Assembly (NCBI RefSeq): GCF_014197035.1
Contig: NZ_JACIEU010000011.1
Span: 1-64,000, forward strand
Reading direction: 5' to 3'
From: Sphingobium scionense
GTDB taxonomy: Bacteria > Pseudomonadota > Alphaproteobacteria > Sphingomonadales > Sphingomonadaceae
Length of the DNA stretch: 64,000 bases
Under the pieces are notes generated by a model. That model worked only from the letters and a program-made list of their open reading frames with translations, did no database searches and was not told where the DNA came from. Below, one piece after another: positions 45,973 to 54,087 of the stretch. The translations under genes and the position numbers were made by a program. The first letter of the stretch is position 1, and each line of letters opens with the position of its first letter.

Positions 45973-46806
45973 ATGAAGTATTGCGGACTAGGTCTAATCG
46001 GCATTGGCTTTGTGATCGCTGCCTTCGCGCTGATGTTCATGCCGTCGACGGTCACCACCCCAGAAATGGTGACGATGCCATATAGCGGCTCCCTCGTCGG
46101 CTCCGGCCGCTCCACGGCAACCTACAACATGCCGCGCGCACAACTACGGGAGCTTGTATTCCATGGTGGAGGGATGCTCTTCTTGGGTGGCTGCATTCTG
46201 CTTGTTGGCGGGGTATTGGACGGTCGGCTGCGTGGCAATGCAGCTGCGAGGCCAACAGTCGCAGAAAGAGACGATGTCGCGGGCACACTAGCTGCGCCAG
46301 ATCAGAGAAGTCCTGTTGCGGATGCGAATGGTCACATTTCCCCTCTTCCAGATGAAGTTGAGCGCAACAAGCGTATCATAGGTGGCGTGATCGTTGTCGG
46401 GGTGATTGTTCTGGTCGTTTTTGGAATTACGGGAGTGACGAGGCAGACCGTGCCCGATGAGATCAATATTGAAAGTGCAGCTGAAAATGCCGCGCGGGCT
46501 GCAGACGAGGCCATGAACTCAGCGATCGATGCCGCAGATAACGCTGCTCGAAGCGCTGGCCATAGCGAACTGCGCAGCAGCGTAAGCTTAGGCCCAACGG
46601 TCGGTGCGGATAGATCTAATAAAAGGGATCAGCATATCGAACCGAAGCATCGAGCTTCCGTGCAGCAGCCTTCGATACAAGCAAAGGAAGGGAGTTATGC
46701 GACCACCTCCTCTCCACCGAGAGATGAACGGAAGAAAGAACAACTGGAGCTCGAAAGAAGTCTCATTGCCGCGGGAATAGATCCGGAGGCGGACCGACCG
46801 CAGTAA
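45973..46806 (+). CDS. three-span membrane protein, unknown
   Basis: The 277-residue product has hydrophobic segments near residues 5-20, 60-78 and 125-145 (IIGGVIVVGVIVLVVFGI), then an Ala-rich helix (SAAENAARAADEAMNSAIDAADNAARSAG) and a charged tail. GGGGGGA precedes ATG 45973; an upstream ATG at 45958 is possible. Base use is more AT-rich than the structural genes. It probably forms a lysogen-expressed unit with the zinc-ribbon protein. Confidence 0.65.
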   Translation: MKYCGLGLIGIGFVIAAFALMFMPSTVTTPEMVTMPYSGSLVGSGRSTATYNMPRAQLRELVFHGGGMLFLGGCILLVGGVLDGRLRGNAAARPTVAERDDVAGTLAAPDQRSPVADANGHISPLPDEVERNKRIIGGVIVVGVIVLVVFGITGVTRQTVPDEINIESAAENAARAADEAMNSAIDAADNAARSAGHSELRSSVSLGPTVGADRSNKRDQHIEPKHRASVQQPSIQAKEGSYATTSSPPRDERKKEQLELERSLIAAGIDPEADRPQ

Positions 46807-46844
46807 GCCGTCATCAACGATCAGATTCAAGCGGGAGAAAATAG

Positions 46845-47024
46845 GTGAGCAGATCGGGGGATCATGCTGTTGAAAACGGGGATCTGGCGGACATCATCAA
46901 GCAAAGGGGTGATTGCGCCGACCGAAATGAGGGGGGAATAGCAACCGGGCAAAAGGCGGACGCGGCAGAGCACGCCACCAAGCCCCAGCGAAAAATCCTG
47001 TCCATCAAAACGGCCCCCCAATGA
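46845..47024 (+). CDS. 59-residue hypothetical protein
   Basis: GTG at 46845 with GGGAG 7 bases upstream opens a frame VSRSGDHAVENGDLADIIKQ... of 59 codons ending in TGA at 47022-47024. Its stop overlaps the next ATG by four bases. It is hydrophilic and rich in Ala, Asp and Lys. No family. Confidence 0.5.
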   Translation: MSRSGDHAVENGDLADIIKQRGDCADRNEGGIATGQKADAAEHATKPQRKILSIKTAPQ

Positions 47025-47107
47025 GGCGGCCGGAAATCTTCAGCGGCGGCATGGTTGTGGCTTCGCTGATCCTGATCATGCTGGTCGTGGCGGTGAAGCT
47101 GCTGTGA
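47021..47107 (+). CDS. 28-residue single-span membrane peptide
   Basis: The frame MRRPEIFSGG... continues with one hydrophobic segment (MVVASLILIMLVVAVKLL). It begins in ATGA overlap with the upstream frame and ends in GTGA overlap with the next. Such very short hydrophobic peptides are sometimes toxins or membrane-stress peptides; here that is a guess. Confidence 0.45.
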   Translation: MRRPEIFSGGMVVASLILIMLVVAVKLL

Positions 47108-47178
47108 GCGGCGGCGGCACCCTTGCCGATATCGGCCCCTGCCTTTCCTGTCGCGGGAGGCGCAGCGAGCATGGATAG
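47104..47178 (+). CDS. 24-residue peptide with CxxC
   Basis: GTG at 47104 overlaps the previous stop; the frame contains GPCLSCRGRR and stops at 47176-47178 within the next ATG-started frame. It is supported only by the chain of overlaps and is the weakest member of this set. Confidence 0.35.
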   Translation: MSGGGTLADIGPCLSCRGRRSEHG

Positions 47179-47362
47179 GCAATTGCGGCTGACCGACGAA
47201 GATCTGCTTGCGCTTCACCGCGTCAAGCGCGGCCTGGCTATCGCGCCCCGATCTCGCGCGGAGCTGATCAACAAGAATCTGATCCGCACCTTGCTGGGCG
47301 GCGACATCCTTACCGCGCAGGGCGAGGCCATCCTCGCGCGGTCACGCTATTTCGAGCGTTGA
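47171..47362 (+). CDS. small hypothetical protein
   Basis: The 63-residue product (MDRQLRLTDEDLLALHRVKRG...GDILTAQGEAILAR) looks like a small winged-helix or helical protein. It overlaps the preceding micro-frame by eight bases. No family. Confidence 0.6.
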   Translation: MDRQLRLTDEDLLALHRVKRGLAIAPRSRAELINKNLIRTLLGGDILTAQGEAILARSRYFER

Positions 47363-47415
47363 AGGCCGGTACCAGGGCGGCCGGGTCGAACCAGTTCAAC
47401 AGGAGGATGATCGCG

Positions 47416-47709
47416 ATGGATGACTTCCGACAGAAGGTAACCGATGCGGCGCTGGACGAATTGCGCCGGCAGCTGGGCGACGAAAGCGTGAGCAGTCATG
47501 GCACCTCCGTCGAGATCGACGGGAGTTTTCGCATGGTCCGTGTAATCGACGCGATCATTCGCGCGGCCGTCAGCGATCATGCTGCGATCGTCGAGGAGGT
47601 CGCCCGCACATTGGGCGGCGAAGATTGGGAGGATCGGACGGATGACGCCGCCGACGCCATTTCAGCCGTGCGCGGACGGATCCTGGAGATGCTGGATCCA
47701 CTGCCATGA
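47416..47709 (+). CDS. hypothetical phage protein
   Basis: The 97-residue product starts at ATG 47416, 9 bases after AGGAGG; an ATG directly abutting the ribosome site (47407) is the alternative. The sequence (DDFRQKVTDAALDELRRQLGD... EEVARTLGGEDWEDRTDDAADAI) is helical and acidic. It precedes the ATPase gene by 104 bp. Unknown. Confidence 0.62.
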   Translation: MDDFRQKVTDAALDELRRQLGDESVSSHGTSVEIDGSFRMVRVIDAIIRAAVSDHAAIVEEVARTLGGEDWEDRTDDAADAISAVRGRILEMLDPLP

Positions 47710-47813
47710 TCAACCACACTTTACCGCCGTCGATACCAGCTGCATAACTACGCATTCAGAAGATTATCATCCAGCGAGCCTGCGCAACTCACACCAACAG
47801 GGGAGGGAGTGAC

Positions 47814-49823
47814 TTGAAGCTAATTTGCTCTAAATCATATCGATCCATCAAATGCAGCGATCCTTTTGAACTTCCCGATTTTACGGTGATTATTGGACCG
47901 AACGGATCAGGCAAAAGCCAGCTCCTGCAGAGTATAATGCATGGAAATATTTCCGTTGAAGATCTCGATGTTAAAACTGGAGGAAAGCTCAAAGACGTTG
48001 TCATGCTGGATAGCATGGCAATTTCGATCGCTGGAGTGTCGGATCTTGCTAAATGGCAGAAAATCCCTCCGCCAGAATTCAGATTGGACCAGGCAAGCTT
48101 CGATGCGCGGCGGTCCTCAGCGCTCAGTACGCCTCGTCGCATCCTAACAGGAATTCTCGCTACCGATGACAAGGTTCTTCCCGAAGATTGGGACGAATGG
48201 AGCCTTGGCCCTGAACATTTCATAACAGCTTTTGAAGTGGAAGACGCAGAACATGCTGTACGAGACGCCTTCACAGAGGCCGAAAATGCGTTCCCTGGCA
48301 GAGGCGCGCGCTACGATCATGCCTCAGCCCAATTCAATAGTGCTCTGCGCGCGACAGCAGAAACACTCCAATGTTCAGTTTTCGACGTAAAGTATGACGA
48401 CTTCTCAATTTACGTAGAAGGAATAGATGTCAATTCACTGGAAATTAATTTTGCCGACGTCCTCCATAGATACAACGTTCTTGAGCTAGAAAATGACATT
48501 CACACAGTGAGATACGCGCGACACCGTGGCCAGCCCGCCCTAACGAATGAAGAGTTTATAAAAAAATACGGGCCAAACCCAGCAGATGAGCTATCTGAAT
48601 TGATGCAGCAGTTTAATTTGCCTTACACAATTCCTCATAATGACGATACCAATCTAATAAAATCTGATAAGTGGCCACTTCGTCTGAGACATACAAAGAC
48701 CGGCGCCATGGTCGACATCAGCAGCCTCTCATCGGGCGAAACGACAATCCTGCGCTTCCTGCTGTCCTTCTTTCAGGGAGATCCGCGGTCGATGAGGAAG
48801 GCACATCCAAAGCTGCTGTTGCTCGACGAAGTCGACGCGTCCCTACACCCCCCGATGGTGCAAACATGGCTGGAAGCGATCCACCGAGAGTTCGTGCTGA
48901 AGCGCGGAATAAAATGCATCATCGCCACGCACACCCCCACCACCGTTGCCGTTGCTCCGGGCGACTGCATCTATGAGAAGCTGGAAGGTGTTACCGCGCC
49001 TCAGAAAATCGACCGCCAGACGGCCATAAGAAAACTGACTTTCGGCATTCCGACGCTATCCATCAACGTCAATGCCAATCGACAGGTTTTCACCGAAAGC
49101 GACGTCGATACAATGGTTCTCAATGAACTGCACGGCGTACTGGCCGCTGACCTTGGGTTGCCCCGGAACCTCGTTTTCTCCAGTTGCGGACTTAAGATCA
49201 AACCTTCGACCGAGGACGTCAAAGTCGGTGAAACCGACATCAACACTGGTTGCGCGATTGTGAGAAAGATCGTCAGCGCCGTACATGGTGTCACCGAGGG
49301 GAATGTTTACGGTGTCGTCGACTGGGATTTGAAAGCAGAAGACCAAGGCCCCGTGTTCGTGCTGGCCGAAGGCACGCATTATGCGCTGGAAAACGTAATT
49401 CTGGATCCGCTGCTGCTCGCATTGCTCGCGATCTATGAGCGCAAATTCCCAGAACCCCACCCTAGGATTACCCAAGTCACAGAATGCCCTGACTCGGAAC
49501 TACAACAGTTGGCTGACGTCATTGCATATGACACACTTGGCTTCGACAAGGCCGGGGACATCACAAAGGTCCTCTACCGAAATGGGCGAAGCATCGAAGT
49601 GCCGACAGCAATGGCGCAATATCCCGCTCACCCCTTGGAAGAACGCGTGGTCGCAAAGCTTCCCTGGCTGAAAGCAAACAGACTGGCTGAGGGGCCGAAA
49701 TTCCAAGTGGTGAAACGCGTCATCTTCACCCTTCCCGAGTTCTGCCCGATGTCTATCGTCGAGCTTTTCAAGCGGATCGCATCCGATGGCGATACACAGC
49801 CCGGCGTTTCAACCCAGCATTGA
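47814..49823 (+). CDS. ABC-type ATPase with C-terminal TOPRIM/DUF4435-like domain, candidate phage-defence protein
   Basis: A 669-residue single chain. The ATPase part has Walker A GPNGSGKS (28-35), signature LSSGE (305-309), Walker B LLLLDEVDASLHP (Asp338, Glu339) and the switch His in IIATHTP (His373), all intact. After it, QVFTESDVDTMVLNEL (Glu428), GVVDWD (Asp503, Asp505) and EGTHYALENVILDP (519-532) fit the acidic residues of a TOPRIM nuclease of the OLD/DUF4435 kind. Known relatives are OLD nucleases and the AriA-AriB (PARIS) anti-phage pair. The start is TTG 47814 after GGAGGGAG. GC is low: 48421-48480 counts to 38%. It sits in the phage cargo region. Defence function is inferred. Confidence 0.82.
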   Translation: MKLICSKSYRSIKCSDPFELPDFTVIIGPNGSGKSQLLQSIMHGNISVEDLDVKTGGKLKDVVMLDSMAISIAGVSDLAKWQKIPPPEFRLDQASFDARRSSALSTPRRILTGILATDDKVLPEDWDEWSLGPEHFITAFEVEDAEHAVRDAFTEAENAFPGRGARYDHASAQFNSALRATAETLQCSVFDVKYDDFSIYVEGIDVNSLEINFADVLHRYNVLELENDIHTVRYARHRGQPALTNEEFIKKYGPNPADELSELMQQFNLPYTIPHNDDTNLIKSDKWPLRLRHTKTGAMVDISSLSSGETTILRFLLSFFQGDPRSMRKAHPKLLLLDEVDASLHPPMVQTWLEAIHREFVLKRGIKCIIATHTPTTVAVAPGDCIYEKLEGVTAPQKIDRQTAIRKLTFGIPTLSINVNANRQVFTESDVDTMVLNELHGVLAADLGLPRNLVFSSCGLKIKPSTEDVKVGETDINTGCAIVRKIVSAVHGVTEGNVYGVVDWDLKAEDQGPVFVLAEGTHYALENVILDPLLLALLAIYERKFPEPHPRITQVTECPDSELQQLADVIAYDTLGFDKAGDITKVLYRNGRSIEVPTAMAQYPAHPLEERVVAKLPWLKANRLAEGPKFQVVKRVIFTLPEFCPMSIVELFKRIASDGDTQPGVSTQH

Positions 49824-49895
49824 TCTGAGACGGCCGACTTACTGGATTTTCAAGCGTATCCTCCATACATTCCCGCAAGCAGGGAGGCGTGGAGC

Positions 49896-50351
49896 ATGGA
49901 GATCAAGGCGGTCCGCCTGGCGCCGGACATGCCGAGCCGGAAAGATCAGGTCTATCGGTTCCTTTGCGACTATCATGATCGCTACCTTTCCGGGCCGTCG
50001 CTCTCCGCGATCGCGGCCGCATGCCACACCAACAAGGCGCGCGTACAGGACGCAATCCGCAAGCTGGAGCGCGAGCAGCTGGTTCATCGCACGCCCGGCA
50101 AAAAGGGCGGTACCATCCCTTCGCGCCATCATGCGGACATGGTGCTGCGAGAACTGGAAGCACGCGGCTATATCATCAACCCGCCGGGCACACCCCTGAT
50201 CGACCTGGACCAGGACGGCCGCCTGGTCGTCAGCGCAGATACCGTTACGAATGCGAGCCTCCCGCCCGCGCACCCGTGCGTGCATGGTGCCGGCCAATCT
50301 GATGAGCGGGACGGGCATGACGGGGAATTTGATAAAGGAAGGTCCTTATAA
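49896..50351 (+). CDS. winged-helix DNA-binding protein (LexA N-terminal-like)
   Basis: The N-terminal 75 residues (RKDQVYRFLCDYHDRYLSGPSLSAIAAACHTNKARVQDAIRKLEREQLVHRTPG) form a winged helix similar to the LexA DNA-binding part; no S24 protease follows. The tail is variable. 151 residues. Probably a phage regulator of late or middle genes. Confidence 0.7.
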   Translation: MEIKAVRLAPDMPSRKDQVYRFLCDYHDRYLSGPSLSAIAAACHTNKARVQDAIRKLEREQLVHRTPGKKGGTIPSRHHADMVLRELEARGYIINPPGTPLIDLDQDGRLVVSADTVTNASLPPAHPCVHGAGQSDERDGHDGEFDKGRSL

Positions 50352-50943
50352 AGGGCTGAGCCATGCGGAGATGGGCCGGCGCGCGTGGGCGGGGCGCCAT
50401 CCCGCGCGCGCGATCGAGGAGCGCGGCTTCCGCAAGGCGCGCGCGAAGCTGCTCGACCGATGGCATCACAAAAATGCGGGGACGCCAGAAACGCATGAGG
50501 CGCATCGACAGCGCCGTGCCGGCGCGATCGCGCGACTGCACGCGTCGGGATATCTGTCGGATGACGAGTTGGCCTGGTCACAGGAAATAGCGGCGGCGGC
50601 CGAGCGGATCATGGCCGTGGCCAACGTTCGGACCTGCAGCCTGGAAGCACGGATCGACGACGCCCGCCATGATCATGCCTTTCACGAAGCACTCGGCGCC
50701 GTCTGGAGCGAGATGGCCTATTCCCGCTGGCGCGCGCAGATCGGCGCCGGCGCCACCATGCTGCTGGATGTCATCGTGCATGATGTCGGCCTGGTCCGCG
50801 CCGCAGCCGCCCATGGCATGCATGTACGCCGGGCCCGCAAGATGCTGGTCGATGGGCTTCACCTGTGGGCGCGGATTCATATGCACGTGCGCCGGGACGT
50901 CAGCGAGGCGGATGTTGCCGCCGCGCAGGCGGGCCTGTTCTAG
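50317..50943 (+). CDS. putative late-gene regulator with C-terminal helix-turn-helix
   Basis: The product of 208 residues begins MTGNLIKEGPYKGLSH. The C-terminal part (LLDVIVHDVGLVRAAAAHGMHVRRARKMLVDGLHLWARI) reads like a sigma-region-4-type helix-turn-helix, as in phage RinA/Q-like activators. Start choice is weak: ATGs at 50302 and 50317 both lie inside the previous gene. Its place just before the late operon fits a late activator, which remains inference. Confidence 0.6.
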   Translation: MTGNLIKEGPYKGLSHAEMGRRAWAGRHPARAIEERGFRKARAKLLDRWHHKNAGTPETHEAHRQRRAGAIARLHASGYLSDDELAWSQEIAAAAERIMAVANVRTCSLEARIDDARHDHAFHEALGAVWSEMAYSRWRAQIGAGATMLLDVIVHDVGLVRAAAAHGMHVRRARKMLVDGLHLWARIHMHVRRDVSEADVAAAQAGLF

Positions 50944-51052
50944 GAACGCGGTTCGACAGTCAGGCGGATAGGCCGACTTGTCAGCAGTGAAGCGCAGGCG
51001 GCACCGCTCAAGTCGCGGGTACCAGTATGACTGAAAAAGGGGCGGAACTGAA

Positions 51053-51352
51053 TTAAACCAGTTCCACCACCAGCTTCCGCCCAATGCTGTTCGCAGCGCG
51101 TGCGAGCGTATCAAGCGTCACATTATGTTCGTTGGGATCCAACACCCGATCAAGCTGGGTTCTGCTGGTTTGCATTCTAGATGCCATGGCAGCCTTCGTG
51201 AGGCCCTGTTCTTTCATTGCCTCACGAAGGGTATGGGCGATTACACGCTTAATCGCCACGGCGGTTACTTCTTCACGAATGCCTTCCTCATCCAGCCAGC
51301 TGTCGAGAGACGAAAATTCGCGGGGATCAAGCCGATCCCTTGTTTCCACCAT
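51053..51352 (-). CDS. XRE-family antitoxin (HigA-like)
   Basis: The 99-residue product has a helix-turn-helix (TLREAMKEQGLTKAAMASRMQTSRTQLDRVLDP...TLDTLARAANSIGRKL), typical of antitoxins that follow RelE/HigB-type toxins. Nine bases separate it from the toxin gene stop. It lies against the direction of the late genes. Confidence 0.82.
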   Translation of the reverse strand: MVETRDRLDPREFSSLDSWLDEEGIREEVTAVAIKRVIAHTLREAMKEQGLTKAAMASRMQTSRTQLDRVLDPNEHNVTLDTLARAANSIGRKLVVELV

Positions 51353-51361
51353 TCTATACTC

Positions 51362-51697
51362 CTACTCGCATTCACTCCTGCGCTTTTCCCCCAGTTCGCG
51401 ATCCTGATTTGGCGTTTTTTGGGTTTTCTTAATAAAGGCATGCACGACCACAATCTGCTGTGATGCCTTGTCGAAAAACCAGAGAAGCCTAAGTTCTCGC
51501 TTGGAAGGCAAAGAGCTGCGAAGCTCCATAAGCTTAGGGCCGCATGACCTACAGAGCGGCATCCCAATGGGATATCCGAACTGCAATGTCTTGAGGTCTG
51601 CGCCAACCGCCTTCTTATCGTCACTGGGTAAGTTGCGAAGAAATGACTGGACTACATCGTTACCGCTTGCAGTCCGATAAAACACCACCTGGTACAT
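51362..51697 (-). CDS. RelE/HigB-type toxin (phage gp49-like)
   Basis: The 111-residue product has the pattern of the gp49/HigB family: YQVVFYRTASGNDVVQSFLRNLP, then LKTLQFGYPIGMPLCRSCG, then ELRSSLPSKRELRLLWFFDKASQQIVVVHAFIKKTQKTP. These toxins cut mRNA on the ribosome. Toxin-first order is that of higBA. Base composition is lower in GC than the neighbours. Confidence 0.85.
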   Translation of the reverse strand: MYQVVFYRTASGNDVVQSFLRNLPSDDKKAVGADLKTLQFGYPIGMPLCRSCGPKLMELRSSLPSKRELRLLWFFDKASQQIVVVHAFIKKTQKTPNQDRELGEKRRSECE

Positions 51698-52007
51698 ATT
51701 TGGCTCCTAACATCGTCTCTTTCTCATACGGTCCTCCATTACATGCGGCGGGATCGCCGCGGTTTTGCGGCATTATTGCCGCGGTTACCTTCTGCTCAAT
51801 CTGAGCATACACCCGGACCACTGCCCGGTCGGCTTGCATGTGCCATATATGGTACATTTTGTCAATCGCTGAAGAAAATGCGGGCCGTTACGAAAACGAG
51901 CCTCCCCAAATGGCCACGTAACTGGCAAATCCGACCCCGCATGAACTGCGTCCAGAGCCCGTCGATCCCCCAGGTCGGCGGGCTTTTTGCGTCGATGGAG
52001 GCCCGCC
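51698..52007. other. control region with tandem hairpins and a near-palindrome
   Basis: No gene. Two successive stems, GCGGCG-GGAT-CGCCGC (51745-51760) and GCGGCA-TTAT-TGCCGC (51767-51782), stand upstream of the toxin gene, and could also pair with each other. At 51839-51856, TGTGCCATATATGGTACA is palindromic except for one pair; on the - strand a TTGACA (51865-51860) lies beside it. It may hold the toxin-antitoxin operator and the promoter of the rightward genes. Confidence 0.5.
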
Positions 52008-52262
52008 ATGGCCACGAACGATCGAGCTTCCCCCCGGCCCTCGATCCCTGAAAGCCTTGAAAATGCCAGCCATGCGCTGGACCGGCTGATCCACGATGCC
52101 CTGCTGCCCCACCGTGGCCGCCACGACGATCGTCTGGCGAACCTGGAAGAGCGGGCCCGGGCCATCGCCGCTTCCATCGTCGCCCCCTTCGAGCGGAAAG
52201 CCGCGCTATCGGCGGACGCAGGGCAACAAGTCCGAAGCCTGGTACTGAAGGAAAGCCCATGA
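52008..52262 (+). CDS. hypothetical phage protein
   Basis: 84 residues (MATNDRASPRPSIPESLENASHALDRLIHDALLPHRG...), with GGAGG 6 bases before the ATG. Helical, no family. It opens a chain of genes joined by ATGA/GTGA overlaps up to 53626. Confidence 0.68.
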   Translation: MATNDRASPRPSIPESLENASHALDRLIHDALLPHRGRHDDRLANLEERARAIAASIVAPFERKAALSADAGQQVRSLVLKESP

Positions 52263-52471
52263 GCAGCCTCCCCCGCCGGATGGAGATCCGCGGCCTGAAA
52301 GCGCGCGGCTATGGTCGCACGCCCTATCGCATCATGAAGGATGCACTGGGCATTGAGCGGCCGATGCGCGTCGCGCGCGGCGGGCTGATCCTGAGCCCCG
52401 AACCAGAGATGGAGCCGATCGGCTATCGCTGGCCGCGCATCGTGGACCTGCGCAAGGCAGCTGCAGCGTGA
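52259..52471 (+). CDS. small basic hypothetical protein
   Basis: 70 residues, starting in ATGA overlap. The N-terminus RRMEIRGLKARGYGRTPYRIMKDAL is strongly basic and could bind nucleic acid. No family. Confidence 0.65.
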   Translation: MSSLPRRMEIRGLKARGYGRTPYRIMKDALGIERPMRVARGGLILSPEPEMEPIGYRWPRIVDLRKAAAA

Positions 52472-52635
52472 ACGGGCAGGATCTCGCCCAGCTGCACCGG
52501 CTTGCCCAGGGCGAGGGCGAGATGCGCGTCGGCAAGAAGCTGATGCGCGCCTTGCTTGGCCACGTTGCGCGATCGCAATCTGGTCACCCCGCCTGTCCAA
52601 CCGCCCAGCGCATCGCCGGGAGCGCCTGCGCATGA
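52468..52635 (+). CDS. 55-residue hypothetical protein
   Basis: GTG at 52468 overlaps the previous stop (GTGA), and its own stop overlaps the DUF3164 ATG (ATGA at 52632-52635). The product begins VNGQDLAQLHRLAQGEGEMR and is basic in the middle. The perfect overlaps at both ends support it. Confidence 0.6.
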   Translation: MNGQDLAQLHRLAQGEGEMRVGKKLMRALLGHVARSQSGHPACPTAQRIAGSACA

Positions 52636-53318
52636 CCGGCGTATCTCCCGGCGGCACAGCGAGCGCTTCCCCCGGCGACGGCGCTGTGTCTCCCCCGCCC
52701 GGGCGCCGCGAGATCGATGGCGCGATCTACTGGACCAACGCTGACGGCGGGCTGATCCCCGACGGCGCGGTCAAGTCGGCCGACAAGCTGCAGGACGAGC
52801 TGGTCCGCAAGATCGTCGGATTTGCCCTCCCCCTCTCTGCCCAGGTCGCGCGGTTTCGCCAGCATAGCTTCGACGATGTCGACGAGTTCGTCGAACTGCT
52901 GGAGCAGGAATATCAGGCCAAGCGTGGCGGATCGAAGGGCAACCTCACCTTCACCAGCTATGACGGCCTGTTCAAGATCGTCGTGGCCGTGGCAGAGGCC
53001 ATCGAGTTCGGTCCCGAGTTGCAGGTCGCCAAAGGCATCGTCGATGAGTGCCTGCGCGAATGGTCGGCCGACAGCCGCATCGAGATCCGCGCGATCATCA
53101 ACCGCGCCTTTGCCGTCGACAGCCAGGGCCGGATCAACCGCAGCGATCTGTTCTCGCTGCTCCGCCTGGACATCACCGACGAGCGGTGGCTGCACGGGAT
53201 GAAGGCGATCCGCGACAGCTTCCGCATCGTTGGCTCCAAGCGCTACATCCGCATGTATCAGCGCGCCAACACACAGGCGCCCTGGACCAGCATCACGATC
53301 GACGTGTCGGCGGGATGA
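52632..53318 (+). CDS. DUF3164 family protein
   Basis: The 228-residue product carries the DUF3164 core: YWTNADGGLIPDGAVKSADKLQDELV, FKIVVAVAEAIEFGPELQVAKGIVDECLREWS, and RSDLFSLLRLDITDERWLHGMKAI. The family is common in the early region of Mu-like transposable phages; its role is unknown. Its presence with a serine integrase points to mosaic origin. Confidence 0.85.
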   Translation: MTGVSPGGTASASPGDGAVSPPPGRREIDGAIYWTNADGGLIPDGAVKSADKLQDELVRKIVGFALPLSAQVARFRQHSFDDVDEFVELLEQEYQAKRGGSKGNLTFTSYDGLFKIVVAVAEAIEFGPELQVAKGIVDECLREWSADSRIEIRAIINRAFAVDSQGRINRSDLFSLLRLDITDERWLHGMKAIRDSFRIVGSKRYIRMYQRANTQAPWTSITIDVSAG

Positions 53319-53626
53319 GCTTCGTGGTGATGGCCATGGACCGGCTGAAGCGCGAGCTGGAGCGCTCGGCCGAGATGGCCGGATGCACCGTCGACTTCAT
53401 TGGCGATGGCTCAACACCGGTGAACCATCCGCGCTATGATCTGGTCGATCATGCCATCTCCATGCAGGTCGAGGGCGCGGCCAATCGCGCCTGGCTCGAC
53501 ACGCTGGACGATGATGCGCTCTATGTCCCGGGCTTCGTGCTGGTCAATATGGACGTCCACAATGTCGAAGCGTCAGGCGATGGCGTGATCGCCGATCTCA
53601 GCGTGACGACCGTTCGTGAGGCGTAG
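53315..53626 (+). CDS. hypothetical phage protein
   Basis: The 103-residue product (MSFVVMAMDRLKRELERSAEM... GFVLVNMDVHNVEASGDGVIADLSVTTVREA) starts in ATGA overlap with the DUF3164 gene. It appears alpha/beta. No family. Confidence 0.68.
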   Translation: MSFVVMAMDRLKRELERSAEMAGCTVDFIGDGSTPVNHPRYDLVDHAISMQVEGAANRAWLDTLDDDALYVPGFVLVNMDVHNVEASGDGVIADLSVTTVREA

Positions 53627-53702
53627 CCGACACTGGGCAGGGTCGAGACGTCTATCAACGCAGCTTTAGCCGGCACGCCGGCAGATCAGAAGGACTGACA
53701 CA

Positions 53703-53969
53703 ATGAACGCGTCCAGCATCATCGCAGGTCTCATCGCCCTGCTTCTCCCCACCAAATCCGTCGATGGCATCGTATCCGTCCTGACAAAGGTCGCTGATCG
53801 TCTGGCGCTTGCAGAAGCGGCGCAGAACGCCAAGGCTGACGACCTCTCGAACCGAGCCCTTCAACTGCGCCTCGAAGCGGAAAAGGCCTCTGCCTCTGCC
53901 GCAGAGGCCGTGAGCGAGGCCGAGAGGGCCGCGCGGGTTCGCACCAACGTCACCAACCTGATCGCCTGA
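53703..53969 (+). CDS. small protein with hydrophobic start and coiled coil
   Basis: 88 residues: a hydrophobic N-terminus (SIIAGLIALLLP) then a long Ala/Glu-rich heptad stretch. AAGGA lies about 9 bases upstream of the ATG. This layout is seen in small phage lysis or membrane proteins, but no assignment is possible. Confidence 0.6.
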   Translation: MNASSIIAGLIALLLPTKSVDGIVSVLTKVADRLALAEAAQNAKADDLSNRALQLRLEAEKASASAAEAVSEAERAARVRTNVTNLIA

Positions 53970-54087
53970 GCCGGACGGGGGGCCACCCCCTCCCCCCCGG
54001 TCTGGGTCCTTCCCCCACCCGAGAATCACGGGCAGCAAAGGCTCATGAAGTGCCCAGCTACGGATTGTGAAAGGTGTCCGCACCAAA

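Noticed and set aside
51660..51857. 65-codon - strand frame overlapping the toxin start
   Set aside because: It would read through the tandem hairpins and palindrome and is in a different phase from the well-supported toxin gene.
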